Under the pieces are notes generated by a model that saw only the letters and a program-made list of their open reading frames with translations, searched no databases and was not told the DNA's origin. A DNA stretch of 61,767 nucleotides from the NCBI GenBank assembly GCA_032718475.1, contig JAUCBJ010002453.1:1-61767 (forward strand), in the 5' to 3' direction. The position numbers and the translations under genes are program-made. This stretch comes from Nemertoderma westbladi (taxonomy: Eukaryota > Xenacoelomorpha > Nemertodermatida > Nemertodermatidae). Below are positions 9,046 to 18,450 of this stretch, in pieces (position 1 is the first letter of the stretch; each line of letters starts with the position of its first letter).

Positions 9046-9678
9046 ATGACTGGTTTCATAAACAGAGGTTTGTTGATCGACGGTAAAGGCCATTTACTCG
9101 GTCGTTTGGCGACAGTCGTTGCCAAGCAACTGCTACAGGGTCAACGCGTCATCGTTGTGCGATGCGAAGAGATCAACATATCCGGCCACTTTTACCGGAA
9201 CAAGCTGAAGTACCTTGCGTTCCTGCGTAAACGTACCAACACCAAACCAGCGCGCGGCCCCTTCCACCTTCGCGCCCCTAGTCGAATATTTTGGCGCACC
9301 GTCCGGGGAATGTTGCCGCACAAAACGAAACGCGGCGCAAAGGCGCTGTCGCTACTGAAATGCTACGAGGGGCGTCCAAGTCCGTACGATCAGCGCAAAG
9401 CCATGGTGGTTCCGTCGTGTCTGCGTCTTATTAAACTCGCTCCCAACCGCAAACACTGCCTGTTGGGTCGGTTGAGTCACGAAGTGGGTTGGAAGTACCA
9501 AGGAATAGTGAAAGAACTGGAGGAGAAACGCATAAAGAGAGGGAGAGTTCGAACGGAAGAGATAAAAGCGTGGAGAAAGCGACGGCAGGCGGCCATAAAA
9601 CGGGCTCACGAGAAGTATGGCAAAGAGATGGAAGAGTACGAGAATACGATACGATCGTATGGGTACGCCGTGGTCTAA
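9046..9678 (+). CDS. RPL13A: 60S ribosomal protein L13a (uL13), intronless, intact
   Basis: 210 codons, close to the usual length of about 200-205 in animals. uL13 is a structural protein of the large cytosolic ribosomal subunit. Visible family signatures, in order: [11 protein letters not shown] (12-22), [20 protein letters not shown] (43-62) and [20 protein letters not shown] (76-95); after residue 100 come [12 protein letters not shown] and a charged helical tail (EELEEKR-like, [10 protein letters not shown]). Ser79 corresponds to human Ser77, the GAIT phosphosite, though that serine is broadly conserved. The start at 9046 gives the normal N-terminal extension before DGKGHLLG. There is no intron, although this gene in animals usually has several and often hosts snoRNAs, so it may be a retrogene. 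No poly(A) tract or target duplication remains. The CDS is CpG-rich in AT-rich surroundings and has no breaks, suggesting constraint. Confidence 0.92.
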   Translation: MTGFINRGLLIDGKGHLLGRLATVVAKQLLQGQRVIVVRCEEINISGHFYRNKLKYLAFLRKRTNTKPARGPFHLRAPSRIFWRTVRGMLPHKTKRGAKALSLLKCYEGRPSPYDQRKAMVVPSCLRLIKLAPNRKHCLLGRLSHEVGWKYQGIVKELEEKRIKRGRVRTEEIKAWRKRRQAAIKRAHEKYGKEMEEYENTIRSYGYAVV

Positions 9679-10385
9679 CTGTGTTGTTGTGTGTAATAGA
9701 GCAAATAATCGGTGTATTATACCTATACATTGTATCGGTAAAACATGTTATTATAAAATTTGTGCACCGGTATTCGTATAAATATGATAAATGCCTCGAA
9801 CTTTAATAATACAATGTTTAACCTATTTGGTGTATTTGTATTTGCTGGGAAGATGACGCGAATAATTAAGTAATTTGGTTATCTTGTCACCAATTTATTG
9901 GTCTCTTGTGTTTTTTAAATCAAATCGTAAGCCCTGCCCACCCCCAACCGACGAATTACAATGTAAAGTGATGGGATGTTGTACTACGTTTAAATTGTAC
10001 TTAAGGAACCAGACCAATTGATGTTTTCCATACCAGATGGAGTACTGAATGCTGATTAACTAATTCAATTAGCTAGAAGAACTGTAAACAATATGAATAA
10101 CAACATTTCAACCTGAACGAAAACCCAATGTCACGAAATCCGCAGATATTGAAGCCATTCTCGTTCTACTCAGAAAATTAATATTCTTTTCAATTAGAAT
10201 TTAGAGTTAAAATTGTATTAACTCCGTATTAGTGCATGATGTATGTAATATATAACTTTATACGACGGGTGACTTTATGTGTCGCGTGTCGGGTGAGGAT
10301 GCTTTGAGACTGCTGAGAAAAAGTGTAGCAACTATTACTCGGGGAAATTGAATTCATCAAAGAAATACAGAATGCAGTATATATA
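9679..10385. other. Downstream intergenic DNA
   Basis: AT-rich, no gene recognised. No canonical AATAAA follows the uL13 stop; weaker TATAAA and GATAAA variants occur near 9755-9795. Confidence 0.55.
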
Positions 10386-10504
10386 ACCACACATATATAC
10401 ACCCATATATACCCAGTATATATTACCACACATATATACACCCATATATACCCAGTATATATTACCACACATATATACACCCATATATACCCAGTATATA
10501 TTAC
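10386..10504. repeat. 39-bp minisatellite, three copies
   Basis: Units start ACCACACATATATACACCCA at 10386, 10425 and 10464, almost identical. As 39 is a multiple of 3, the minus strand reads a 13-residue repeat (YICVVIYTGYIWV), which I regard as incidental. Confidence 0.92.
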
Positions 10505-10689
10505 ATTAAGCTTTTGGAAGTTTAGGCTTTTGGATTTCTGAAATACTGACTAATATCTTTCGGTCCTTGAAGTCTACGAGGTTTAAACTAGATAGCTTTA
10601 AAAAGTTATTCGCGTTACAAACATTCCTAGGGCGACAAATGGATTAATAATAGTACCGCTACGCAAGACTCCCTTACTTAAATATTATT

Positions 10690-10790
10690 GATTATTTATA
10701 TAGCGCGTTTCTATGCTCGGCATACACTTTTATTATTTTTCTCCCAGCATAGACAGGCCTATAGTCGGATTCGAACCCGCGCCGCCAGCA
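10690..10790 (-). repeat. Possible tRNA-derived SINE or similar relic
   Basis: GGATTCGAACC (10767-10777) is the reverse complement of a perfect RNA polymerase III B box (GGTTCGAATCC). About 60 bp to its left lies TTATATAGCGCG, a string I associate with dispersed repeats in marine animals. No convincing A box or cloverleaf was found, so it is not called as a tRNA gene. Confidence 0.35.
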
Positions 10791-10895
10791 ATATATTAAA
10801 ATGTGAGACTATTTATGTCAAATGATTTAAATTTTGTTACATCTCTTGATAGGGCGTCGAAGTAGAAAAGTTTTGCACACACTCAAAAATTATTG

Positions 10896-10934
10896 CAACT
10901 TTAGTGTCTGCAAGGCTTGCAGACACTAAAGTTG
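10896..10934. repeat. Perfect 18-bp inverted repeat, 3-nt loop
   Basis: CAACTTTAGTGTCTGCAA (10896-10913), GGC, then its exact reverse complement (10917-10934). It lies 45 bp to the left of the Harbinger-like MITE but outside its target duplication, so it is a separate structure. Confidence 0.9.
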
Positions 10935-10978
10935 TACACCTAAACAGAACTCCATATACAATATTGGATTCATGTAGT

Positions 10979-11576
10979 TAAGGGGCCGTGCATAAATGAT
11001 GTCACGGTCGAGGGGGGGGGGGGGGTTGCAATTTTGTGTGACGTGGGGGAGGGGGGTGGGGTAGCTATACTGTGACGTCACAGTACCACTTTGGTGACCA
11101 AATAAAATACATAAGACCAACAACATCAAACATCAACAGCCAAAGTGAAATCTATTCAAGTAATCGCGAATCGAGGTGATGAAGTGTTAATTCTAAGTGG
11201 CGATAAAGAAGTTAATAAAAAATGTTAATTTTGAAATTATTATGTTATTAATACTAAATGCTAATACTTCATTAATTCAACTGCACACAATGACTAAACA
11301 AGGAAGACACCCGCATATTCACTCCCATGGGAATGACGACATCGATCACCGGAAGTGCACAAGGTAATACGACCGACTATTGTGCCACTTCCTGGGTCTA
11401 ACTCTACCTCGTCCTTATCTACCCAGTCAATGTGGTGTTCTTCATTAACTATACAGGGTATTTTTTGTGACGTGACGTTCAAGGGGGGTTATAAAATTCG
11501 TGACAGATTGTGACAGGGGGGGGTGGGTTCGAAAATCGTAAAAAAAAGCGTGACATCATTTGTGCACGGCTCCTAA
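10979..11576. mobile_element. Harbinger-like MITE with TAA target duplication
   Basis: The element at 10982-11573 (592 bp) begins GGGGCCGTGCATAAATGATG and ends in a near-perfect inverted copy, GTGACATCATTTGTGCACGG then CTCC. TAA sits directly outside both ends (10979-10981 and 11574-11576), matching the TWA target of PIF/Harbinger transposons. Both ends carry G-rich stretches (G14 at 11012-11025). No transposase is present. The interior holds an 18-bp palindrome around TGACGTCA (11068-11085) and a minus-strand open stretch of 62 codons (11294-11482) that looks more protein-like than its surroundings. Confidence 0.82.
11068..11085. promoter_or_regulatory. 18-bp palindrome containing a full CRE (TGACGTCA)
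   Basis: TACTGTGACGTCACAGTA is a perfect palindrome with the canonical CREB/ATF site at 11073-11080. It lies inside the MITE, so any copy of that family would carry it. Whether it is bound is unknown. Confidence 0.5.
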
Positions 11577-12757
11577 GGTGCTCCCTACTTACGTCATAAA
11601 TATTTCGGAACATTAAATTATTTCACATCTGTAATATTTTAGCATTATTTAAACCGAAATTATTGTTTATTCCTTAAAAATGAAACTATTTGCTGACAAT
11701 GATGTTTTAAATTTAGCCCATTTTTAAATTTATGTGTCTATTTTTCAAATTTTTTTTATTTTTTTTGTTTGAGTAATATTTTGGGCTGAGTCGGATTCTT
11801 GTTGGAGTCTGAGTCCTTCGATTTTGTCAGGACTCCGTAACCCTGATTCTAACATTACGTATTACAAAATCACTCGTGCCGTAACGCTATAAAGTGCCAT
11901 TTTATGAACAATGACCTATATACCTATTTTTTCTAATTAAATAAACTAGGAGATCAAATGGATATTGTTTCAGAAACGAAAATATTTAGCTAATGTACCT
12001 TATGTAATAAGTAATTATACCATCAATATCAATAAATAGCATTCTGACATGGGTAGGTTCTGTAATGTACTGATGTTTTTTTATATTATTTTCATATTCT
12101 AATCCTTCGAAAAAGTTAGTTGGGTCTTTATTCTTTCAATAGGTATAGATTTGTAATGCTAGCTAAAATTGGAAGAGTTCCTTGCCGTCGTGTAGGGCCT
12201 ATGTATCAGTTTTAAATGTTGGAGTTTAAAGGTGGGCAATTTGTTCTTTGAGTGGGTTTGTTCTTATAGGAGTAACATATTCCCCAAAAATGCTACGAAC
12301 GAAATGCTATCTCAAGATCACACATTACATATATTAGTTTGGCACTGGTATAGCTTGGGTGACCATTTTTGACCAATTTTGATTAATCAATTAGATACTT
12401 CCACGGCATTTTTTGGAAAATTTTTTTCTTGAATATGGTTTGCTGAAATTCGATTTAGTGGTAGCTAGTAATTTTTTTTTGGTAGCTAAGTGTTTTTAAA
12501 AATACCAAAAAAAATTATTTTTCTGCCTTTATTTAAAAATGAATGCTAGTGGAGATGGACGTCATGTTCTAAAACGCACAGAGCAGAGTGATCCTAATAT
12601 TTGAACAATAATGCAAATAGTCAATCAATAGTCAGTCAATCAATAAACCCCGCAGGGGTTACATAAATAAAGCACTAATAATCTGACCAGTATAGCTGAA
12701 TGTCCAAGTAAGGTGATTATTGCCTGAAGAGTTAGTATATAGATAGATTATTGTTTA
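11577..12757. other. AT-rich intergenic DNA
   Basis: No gene found. Small items: a diverged GAGTC-type simple repeat near 11787-11816, a duplicated GGTAGCTA(G/A) near T-runs (12460-12490) and AGTCAATCAATAGTCAGTCAATCAAT (positions 12618-12643). If the pol relic to the right is an LTR retrotransposon, its 3' LTR should lie here on the minus strand; I could not define one. Confidence 0.55.
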
Positions 12758-12770
12758 TCTCCCTCCCCCC
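12758..12770 (-). other. Candidate polypurine tract of the gypsy-like relic
   Basis: On the minus strand GGGGGGAGGGAGA begins 4 nt after the pol stop codon (12775-12777). This is the position and composition of the plus-strand primer in LTR retrotransposons. The DNA beyond it does not start with TG, so the LTR boundary is not confirmed. Confidence 0.45.
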
Positions 12771-12774
12771 AAAG

Positions 12775-13505
12775 TTACCAATTGTGATATTTGCCAGTCA
12801 TTGAAGCTTTAAACAATCGGGTTGGTCGTCTCTCCCGTTCGGATCGCCTTATGATTGTTTCCTGGCCAATGTCGGTCGATTCTGGAGTATGTTTAGTTGT
12901 ATATGTAGAATCCTGGCTTCCCTTAGTAGTATCTGGTTGGATGGATGCACTGTCTGATGACAGCTTGGTTGTGTGGTATCATGTTGCTGGCCAGGAAAGT
13001 TTAGTGTTTCTGGAATTATTTGATTGTGGCGGATTTCCGAATCTAATTTGGTGAGAATCTCGTTGTTTTTGAGAGAATCAGAATATTTTGGTTTAGTGAT
13101 GTCCTTCCAGGAGTCTTGAATTGGAACTGGTTGGGTTGGTGGTATCTCAGTATTGGGGTCAGGATACGAGACACTAGAACAAAATCGCCTCCGCTTTGCA
13201 GGACATTGATTTCGCCGTGAGGACCAGCCAGTGCATAATCTTGTACTTTGGCAGCCTCATGGAGTGAATAAGCATGGTGGACAGCCCATGACTTTCTTGA
13301 GACGCATCTTAAAGGACACTGGCCTTAAAGATGCGGATGATTTAGCAAATGTGATGGGTGATTGTGGCGGCGCAATTTTGTCGATAAGCCGGCACAGCAT
13401 TCTTAAAAATGCAGCTGCAATGCAGCATGCCGATCCTAGTAGTAGTAGGATACGGTGGATCGGCGACTGTGGTGTACTTTCGCAGAAACTTCCTGTTTCT
13501 AAGCG
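12775..13505 (-). pseudogene. C-terminal end of a Ty3/gypsy-like pol polyprotein, interrupted
   Basis: Read on the minus strand from the array edge. The last satellite monomer (DGSGLITLR) continues in frame into NRKFLRKY (up to about 13465), giving the DGSG-x-xTLRNRxFLR pattern that I know from the C-terminus of gypsy-type integrase/pol proteins. After a LINE fragment (13169-13446) the same frame resumes with a proline-rich stretch (EIPPTQPVPIQDSW). A frameshift at about 12955-12985 leads to IRRSERERRPTRLF, the RRSxRxRRPxRL tail common at the end of these polyproteins, and a stop at 12775-12777. A polypurine-like tract follows at once. No catalytic domain lies in the window; the rest of the gene should lie beyond the far end of the array. 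The plus-strand open frame at 12791-13054 is its shadow. Confidence 0.75.
13161..13454 (+). mobile_element. Second LINE copy, severely 5'-truncated, with 8-bp target duplication
   Basis: 13169-13446 matches the last 280 bp of the LINE at 2204-5210, here on the plus strand. It starts at the codons before NRLRF. It has a TGC-to-TGA stop in the RLRFAGH(C)FRRE string and a 7-bp deletion near 13363, and ends in (AGT)n. AGGATACG at 13161-13168 and 13447-13454 is the target duplication. It landed inside the pol relic: removing the insertion and one duplication copy restores the pol reading frame at that point. Confidence 0.88.
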
Positions 13506-15172
13506 TTATTAATCCTGAACCATCCATACGTACCAGATATTGTCTGTGTGGTTTTCTAAGCGTTATTAATCCTGAACCATCCTTACGTACCAGATATTGT
13601 CTGTGTGGTTTTCTAAGCGTTATTAATCCTGAACCATCCTTACGTACCAGATATTGTCTGTGTGGTTTTCTAAGCGTTATTAATCCTGAACCATCCATAC
13701 GTACCAGATATTGTCTGTGTGGTTTTCTAAGCGTTATTAATCCTGAACCATCCATACGTACCAGATATTGTCTGTGTGGTTTTCTAAGCGTTATTAATCC
13801 TGAACCATCCATACGTACCAGATATTGTCTGTGTGGTTTTCTAAGCGTTATTAATCCTGAACCATCCATACGTACCAGATATTGTCTGTGTGGTTTTCTA
13901 AGCGTTATTAATCCTGAACCATCCTTACGTACCAGATATTGTCTGTGTGGTTTTCTAAGCGTTATTAATCCTGAACCATCCTTACGTACGAGATATTGTC
14001 TGTGTGGTTTTCTAAGCGTTATTAATCCTGAACCATCCTTACGTACCAGATATTGTCTGTGTGGTTTTCTAAGCGTTATTAATCCTGAACCATCCTTACG
14101 TACCAGATATTGTCTGTGTGGTTTTCTAAGCGTTATTAATCCTGAACCATCCTTACGTACGAGATATTGTCTGTGTGGTTTTCTAAGCGTTATTAATCCT
14201 GAACCATCCTTACGTACCAGATATTGTCTGTGTGGTTTTCTAAGCGTTATTAATCCTGAACCATCCTTACGTACCAGATATTGTCTGTGTGGTTTTCTAA
14301 GCGTTATTAATCCTGAACCATCCTTACGTACGAGATATTGTCTGTGTGGTTTTCTAAGCGTTATTAATCCTGAACCATCCTTACGTACCAGATATTGTCT
14401 GTGTGGTTTTCTAAGCGTTATTAATCCTGAACCATCCTTACGTACGAGATATTGTCTGTGTGGTTTTCTAAGCGTTATTAATCCTGAACCATCCTTACGT
14501 ACCAGATATTGTCTGTGTGGTTTTCTAAGCGTTATTAATCCTGAACCATCCTTACGTACCAGATATTGTCTGTGTGGTTTTCTAAGCGTTATTAATCCTG
14601 AACCATCCTTACGTACCAGATATTGTCTGTGTGGTTTTCTAAGCGTTATTAATCCTGAACCATCCTTACGTACCAGATATTGTCTGTGTGGTTTTCTAAG
14701 CGTTATTAATCCTGAACCATCCTTACGTACCAGATATTGTCTGTGTGGTTTTCTAAGCGTTATTAATCCTGAACCATCCTTACGTACGAGATATTGTCTG
14801 TGTGGTTTTCTAAGCGTTATTAATCCTGAACCATCCTTACGTACGAGATATTGTCTGTGTGGTTTTCTAAGCGTTATTAATCCTGAACCATCCTTACGTA
14901 CCAGATATTGTCTGTGTGGTTTTCTAAGCGTTATTAATCCTGAACCATCCATACGTACCAGATATTGTCTGTGTGGTTTTCTAAGCGTTATTAATCCTGA
15001 ACCATCCATACGTACCAGATATTGTCTGTGTGGTTTTCTAAGCGTTATTAATCCTGAACCATCCATACGTACCAGATATTGTCTGTGTGGTTTTCTAAGC
15101 GTTATTAATCCTGAACCATCCTTACGTACCAGATATTGTCTGTGTGGTTTTCTAAGCGTTATTAATCCTGAA
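13496..15172. repeat. Proximal array block, 29 consecutive 57-bp monomers in frame with the pol relic
   Basis: Every monomer up to the first CCTATCC at 15173 is the 57-bp type, so the 19-codon reading is unbroken on the minus strand and joins the pol tail in phase. TACGAG variants are scattered here. The outermost monomers at both ends of the block are the CCATACG (methionine) type and most inner ones are CCTTACG (lysine). Confidence 0.92.
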
Positions 15173-16019
15173 CCTATCCTTACGTACCAGATATTGTCTG
15201 TGTGGTTTTCTAAGCGTTATTAATCCTGAACCATCCTTACGTACGAGATATTGTCTGTGTGGTTTTCTAAGCGTTATTAATCCTGAACCATCCTTACGTA
15301 CGAGATATTGTCTGTGTGGTTTTCTAAGCGTTATTAATCCTGAACCATCCTTACGTACCAGATATTGTCTGTGTGGTTTTCTAAGCGTTATTAATCCTGA
15401 ACCATCCATACGTACCAGATATTGTCTGTGTGGTTTTCTAAGCGTTATTAATCCTGAACCATCCATACGTACCAGATATTGTCTGTGTGGTTTTCTAAGC
15501 GTTATTAATCCTGAACCATCCATACGTACCAGATATTGTCTGTGTGGTTTTCTAAGCGTTATTAATCCTGAACCTATCCTTACGTACCAGATATTGTCTG
15601 TGTGGTTTTCTAAGCGTTATTAATCCTGAACCATCCTTACGTACCAGATATTGTCTGTGTGGTTTTCTAAGCGTTATTAATCCTGAACCATCCTTACGTA
15701 CGAGATATTGTCTGTGTGGTTTTCTAAGCGTTATTAATCCTGAACCTATCCATACGTACCAGATATTGTCTGTGTGGTTTTCTAAGCGTTATTAATCCTG
15801 AACCTATCCTTACGTACCAGATATTGTCTGTGTGGTTTTCTAAGCGTTATTAATCCTGAACCATCCTTACGTACGAGATATTGTCTGTGTGGTTTTCTAA
15901 GCGTTATTAATCCTGAACCTATCCATACGTACCAGATATTGTCTGTGTGGTTTTCTAAGCGTTATTAATCCTGAACCATCCTTACGTACCAGATATTGTC
16001 TGTGTGGTTTTCTAAGCGT

Positions 16020-16690
16020 TATTAATCCTGAACCTATCCTTACGTACCAGATATTGTCTGTGTGGTTTTCTAAGCGTTATTAATCCTGAACCTATCCATA
16101 CGTACCAGATATTGTCTGTGTGGTTTTCTAAGCGTTATTAATCCTGAACCTATCCATACGTACCAGATATTGTCTGTGTGGTTTTCTAAGCGTTATTAAT
16201 CCTGAACCTATCCATACGTACCAGATATTGTCTGTGTGGTTTTCTAAGCGTTATTAATCCTGAACCCATCCTTACGTACCAGATATTGTCTGTGTGGTTT
16301 TCTAAGCGTTATTAATCCTGAACCTATCCTTACGTACCAGATATTGTCTGTGTGGTTTTCTAAGCGTTATTAATCCTGAACCTATCCATACGTACCAGAT
16401 ATTGTCTGTGTGGTTTTCTAAGCGTTATTAATCCTGAACCTATCCATACGTACCAGATATTGTCTGTGTGGTTTTCTAAGCGTTATTAATCCTGAACCTA
16501 TCCATACGTACCAGATATTGTCTGTGTGGTTTTCTAAGCGTTATTAATCCTGAACCCATCCTTACGTACCAGATATTGTCTGTGTGGTTTTCTAAGCGTT
16601 ATTAATCCTGAACCTATCCTTACGTACGAGATATTGTCTGTGTGGTTTTCTAAGCGTTATTAATCCTGAACCCATCCTTACGTACCAGAT
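16020..16690. repeat. Five-monomer higher-order repeat with the private CCCATCC variant
   Basis: The order 58-bp T-type, three 58-bp A-type, then CCCATCC is repeated, with CCCATCC at about 16265, 16555 and 16670. I saw this variant nowhere else. The first two copies are 290 bp apart, that is, five monomers. Confidence 0.8.
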
Positions 16691-18044
16691 ATTGTCTGTG
16701 TGGTTTTCTAAGCGTTATTAATCCTGAACCTATCCATACGTACCAGATATTGTCTGTGTGGTTTTCTAAGCGTTATTAATCCTGAACCTATCCTTACGTA
16801 CCAGATATTGTCTGTGTGGTTTTCTAAGCGTTATTAATCCTGAACCTATCCTTACGTACCAGATATTGTCTGTGTGGTTTTCTAAGCGTTATTAATCCTG
16901 AACCATCCATACGTACCAGATATTGTCTGTGTGGTTTTCTAAGCGTTATTAATCCTGAACCATCCTTACGTACCAGATATTGTCTGTGTGGTTTTCTAAG
17001 CGTTATTAATCCTGAACCTATCCTTACGTACCAGATATTGTCTGTGTGGTTTTCTAAGCGTTATTAATCCTGAACCTATCCTTACGTACCAGATATTGTC
17101 TGTGTGGTTTTCTAAGCGTTATTAATCCTGAACCTATCCTTACGTACCAGATATTGTCTGTGTGGTTTTCTAAGCGTTATTAATCCTGAACCTATCCTTA
17201 CGTACCAGATATTGTCTGTGTGGTTTTCTAAGCGTTATTAATCCTGAACCTATCCTTACGTACCAGATATTGTCTGTGTGGTTTTCTAAGCGTTATTAAT
17301 CCTGAACCTATCCTTACGTACCAGATATTGTCTGTGTGGTTTTCTAAGCGTTATTAATCCTGAACCTATCCTTACGTACCAGATATTGTCTGTGTGGTTT
17401 TCTAAGCGTTATTAATCCTGAACCATCCTTACGTACCAGATATTGTCTGTGTGGTTTTCTAAGCGTTATTAATCCTGAACCATCCTTACGTACCAGATAT
17501 TGTCTGTGTGGTTTTCTAAGCGTTATTAATCCTGAACCTATCCTTACGTACCAGATATTGTCTGTGTGGTTTTCTAAGCGTTATTAATCCTGAACCATCC
17601 TTACGTACCAGATATTGTCTGTGTGGTTTTCTAAGCGTTATTAATCCTGAACCTATCCTTACGTACCAGATATTGTCTGTGTGGTTTTCTAAGCGTTATT
17701 AATCCTGAACCATCCTTACGTACCAGATATTGTCTGTGTGGTTTTCTAAGCGTTATTAATCCTGAACCTATCCTTACGTACCAGATATTGTCTGTGTGGT
17801 TTTCTAAGCGTTATTAATCCTGAACCTATCCATACGTACCAGATATTGTCTGTGTGGTTTTCTAAGCGTTATTAATCCTGAACCATCCTTACGTACCAGA
17901 TATTGTCTGTGTGGTTTTCTAAGCGTTATTAATCCTGAACCTATCCATACGTACCAGATATTGTCTGTGTGGTTTTCTAAGCGTTATTAATCCTGAACCT
18001 ATCCATACGTACCAGATATTGTCTGTGTGGTTTTCTAAGCGTTA

Positions 18045-18450
18045 TTAATCCTGAACCATCCTTACGTACCAGATATTGTCTGTGTGGTTTTCTAAGCGTT
18101 ATTAATCCTGAACCTATCCTTACGTACCAGATATTGTCTGTGTGGTTTTCTAAGCGTTATTAATCCTGAACCTATCCATACGTACCAGATATTGTCTGTG
18201 TGGTTTTCTAAGCGTTATTAATCCTGAACCATCCTTACGTACCAGATATTGTCTGTGTGGTTTTCTAAGCGTTATTAATCCTGAACCTATCCTTACGTAC
18301 CAGATATTGTCTGTGTGGTTTTCTAAGCGTTATTAATCCTGAACCTATCCATACGTACCAGATATTGTCTGTGTGGTTTTCTAAGCGTTATTAATCCTGA
18401 ACCATCCTTACGTACCAGATATTGTCTGTGTGGTTTTCTAAGCGTTATTA
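18045..18450. repeat. Three-monomer higher-order repeat, 173 bp
   Basis: The order 57T, 58T, 58A (CCATCCTT, CCTATCCTT, CCTATCCATA) occurs at least twice in full, with further partial turns on either side. 57+58+58 gives a 173-bp unit. Confidence 0.75.

Noticed and set aside
9431-9730. Minus-strand frames opposite the uL13 gene
   Set aside because: Shadows of the uL13 CDS without family motifs.
10229-10480. Membrane-like repeat protein on the minus strand
   Set aside because: It is produced by the 39-bp minisatellite being a multiple of 3.
10767-10777. tRNA gene
   Set aside because: Only the B-box-like string is present; no acceptor stem, anticodon arm or A box could be built around it.
12791-13054. 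Plus-strand 87-codon gene
   Set aside because: It overlaps the pol relic on the opposite strand, which has recognisable motifs; the plus-strand frame has none.
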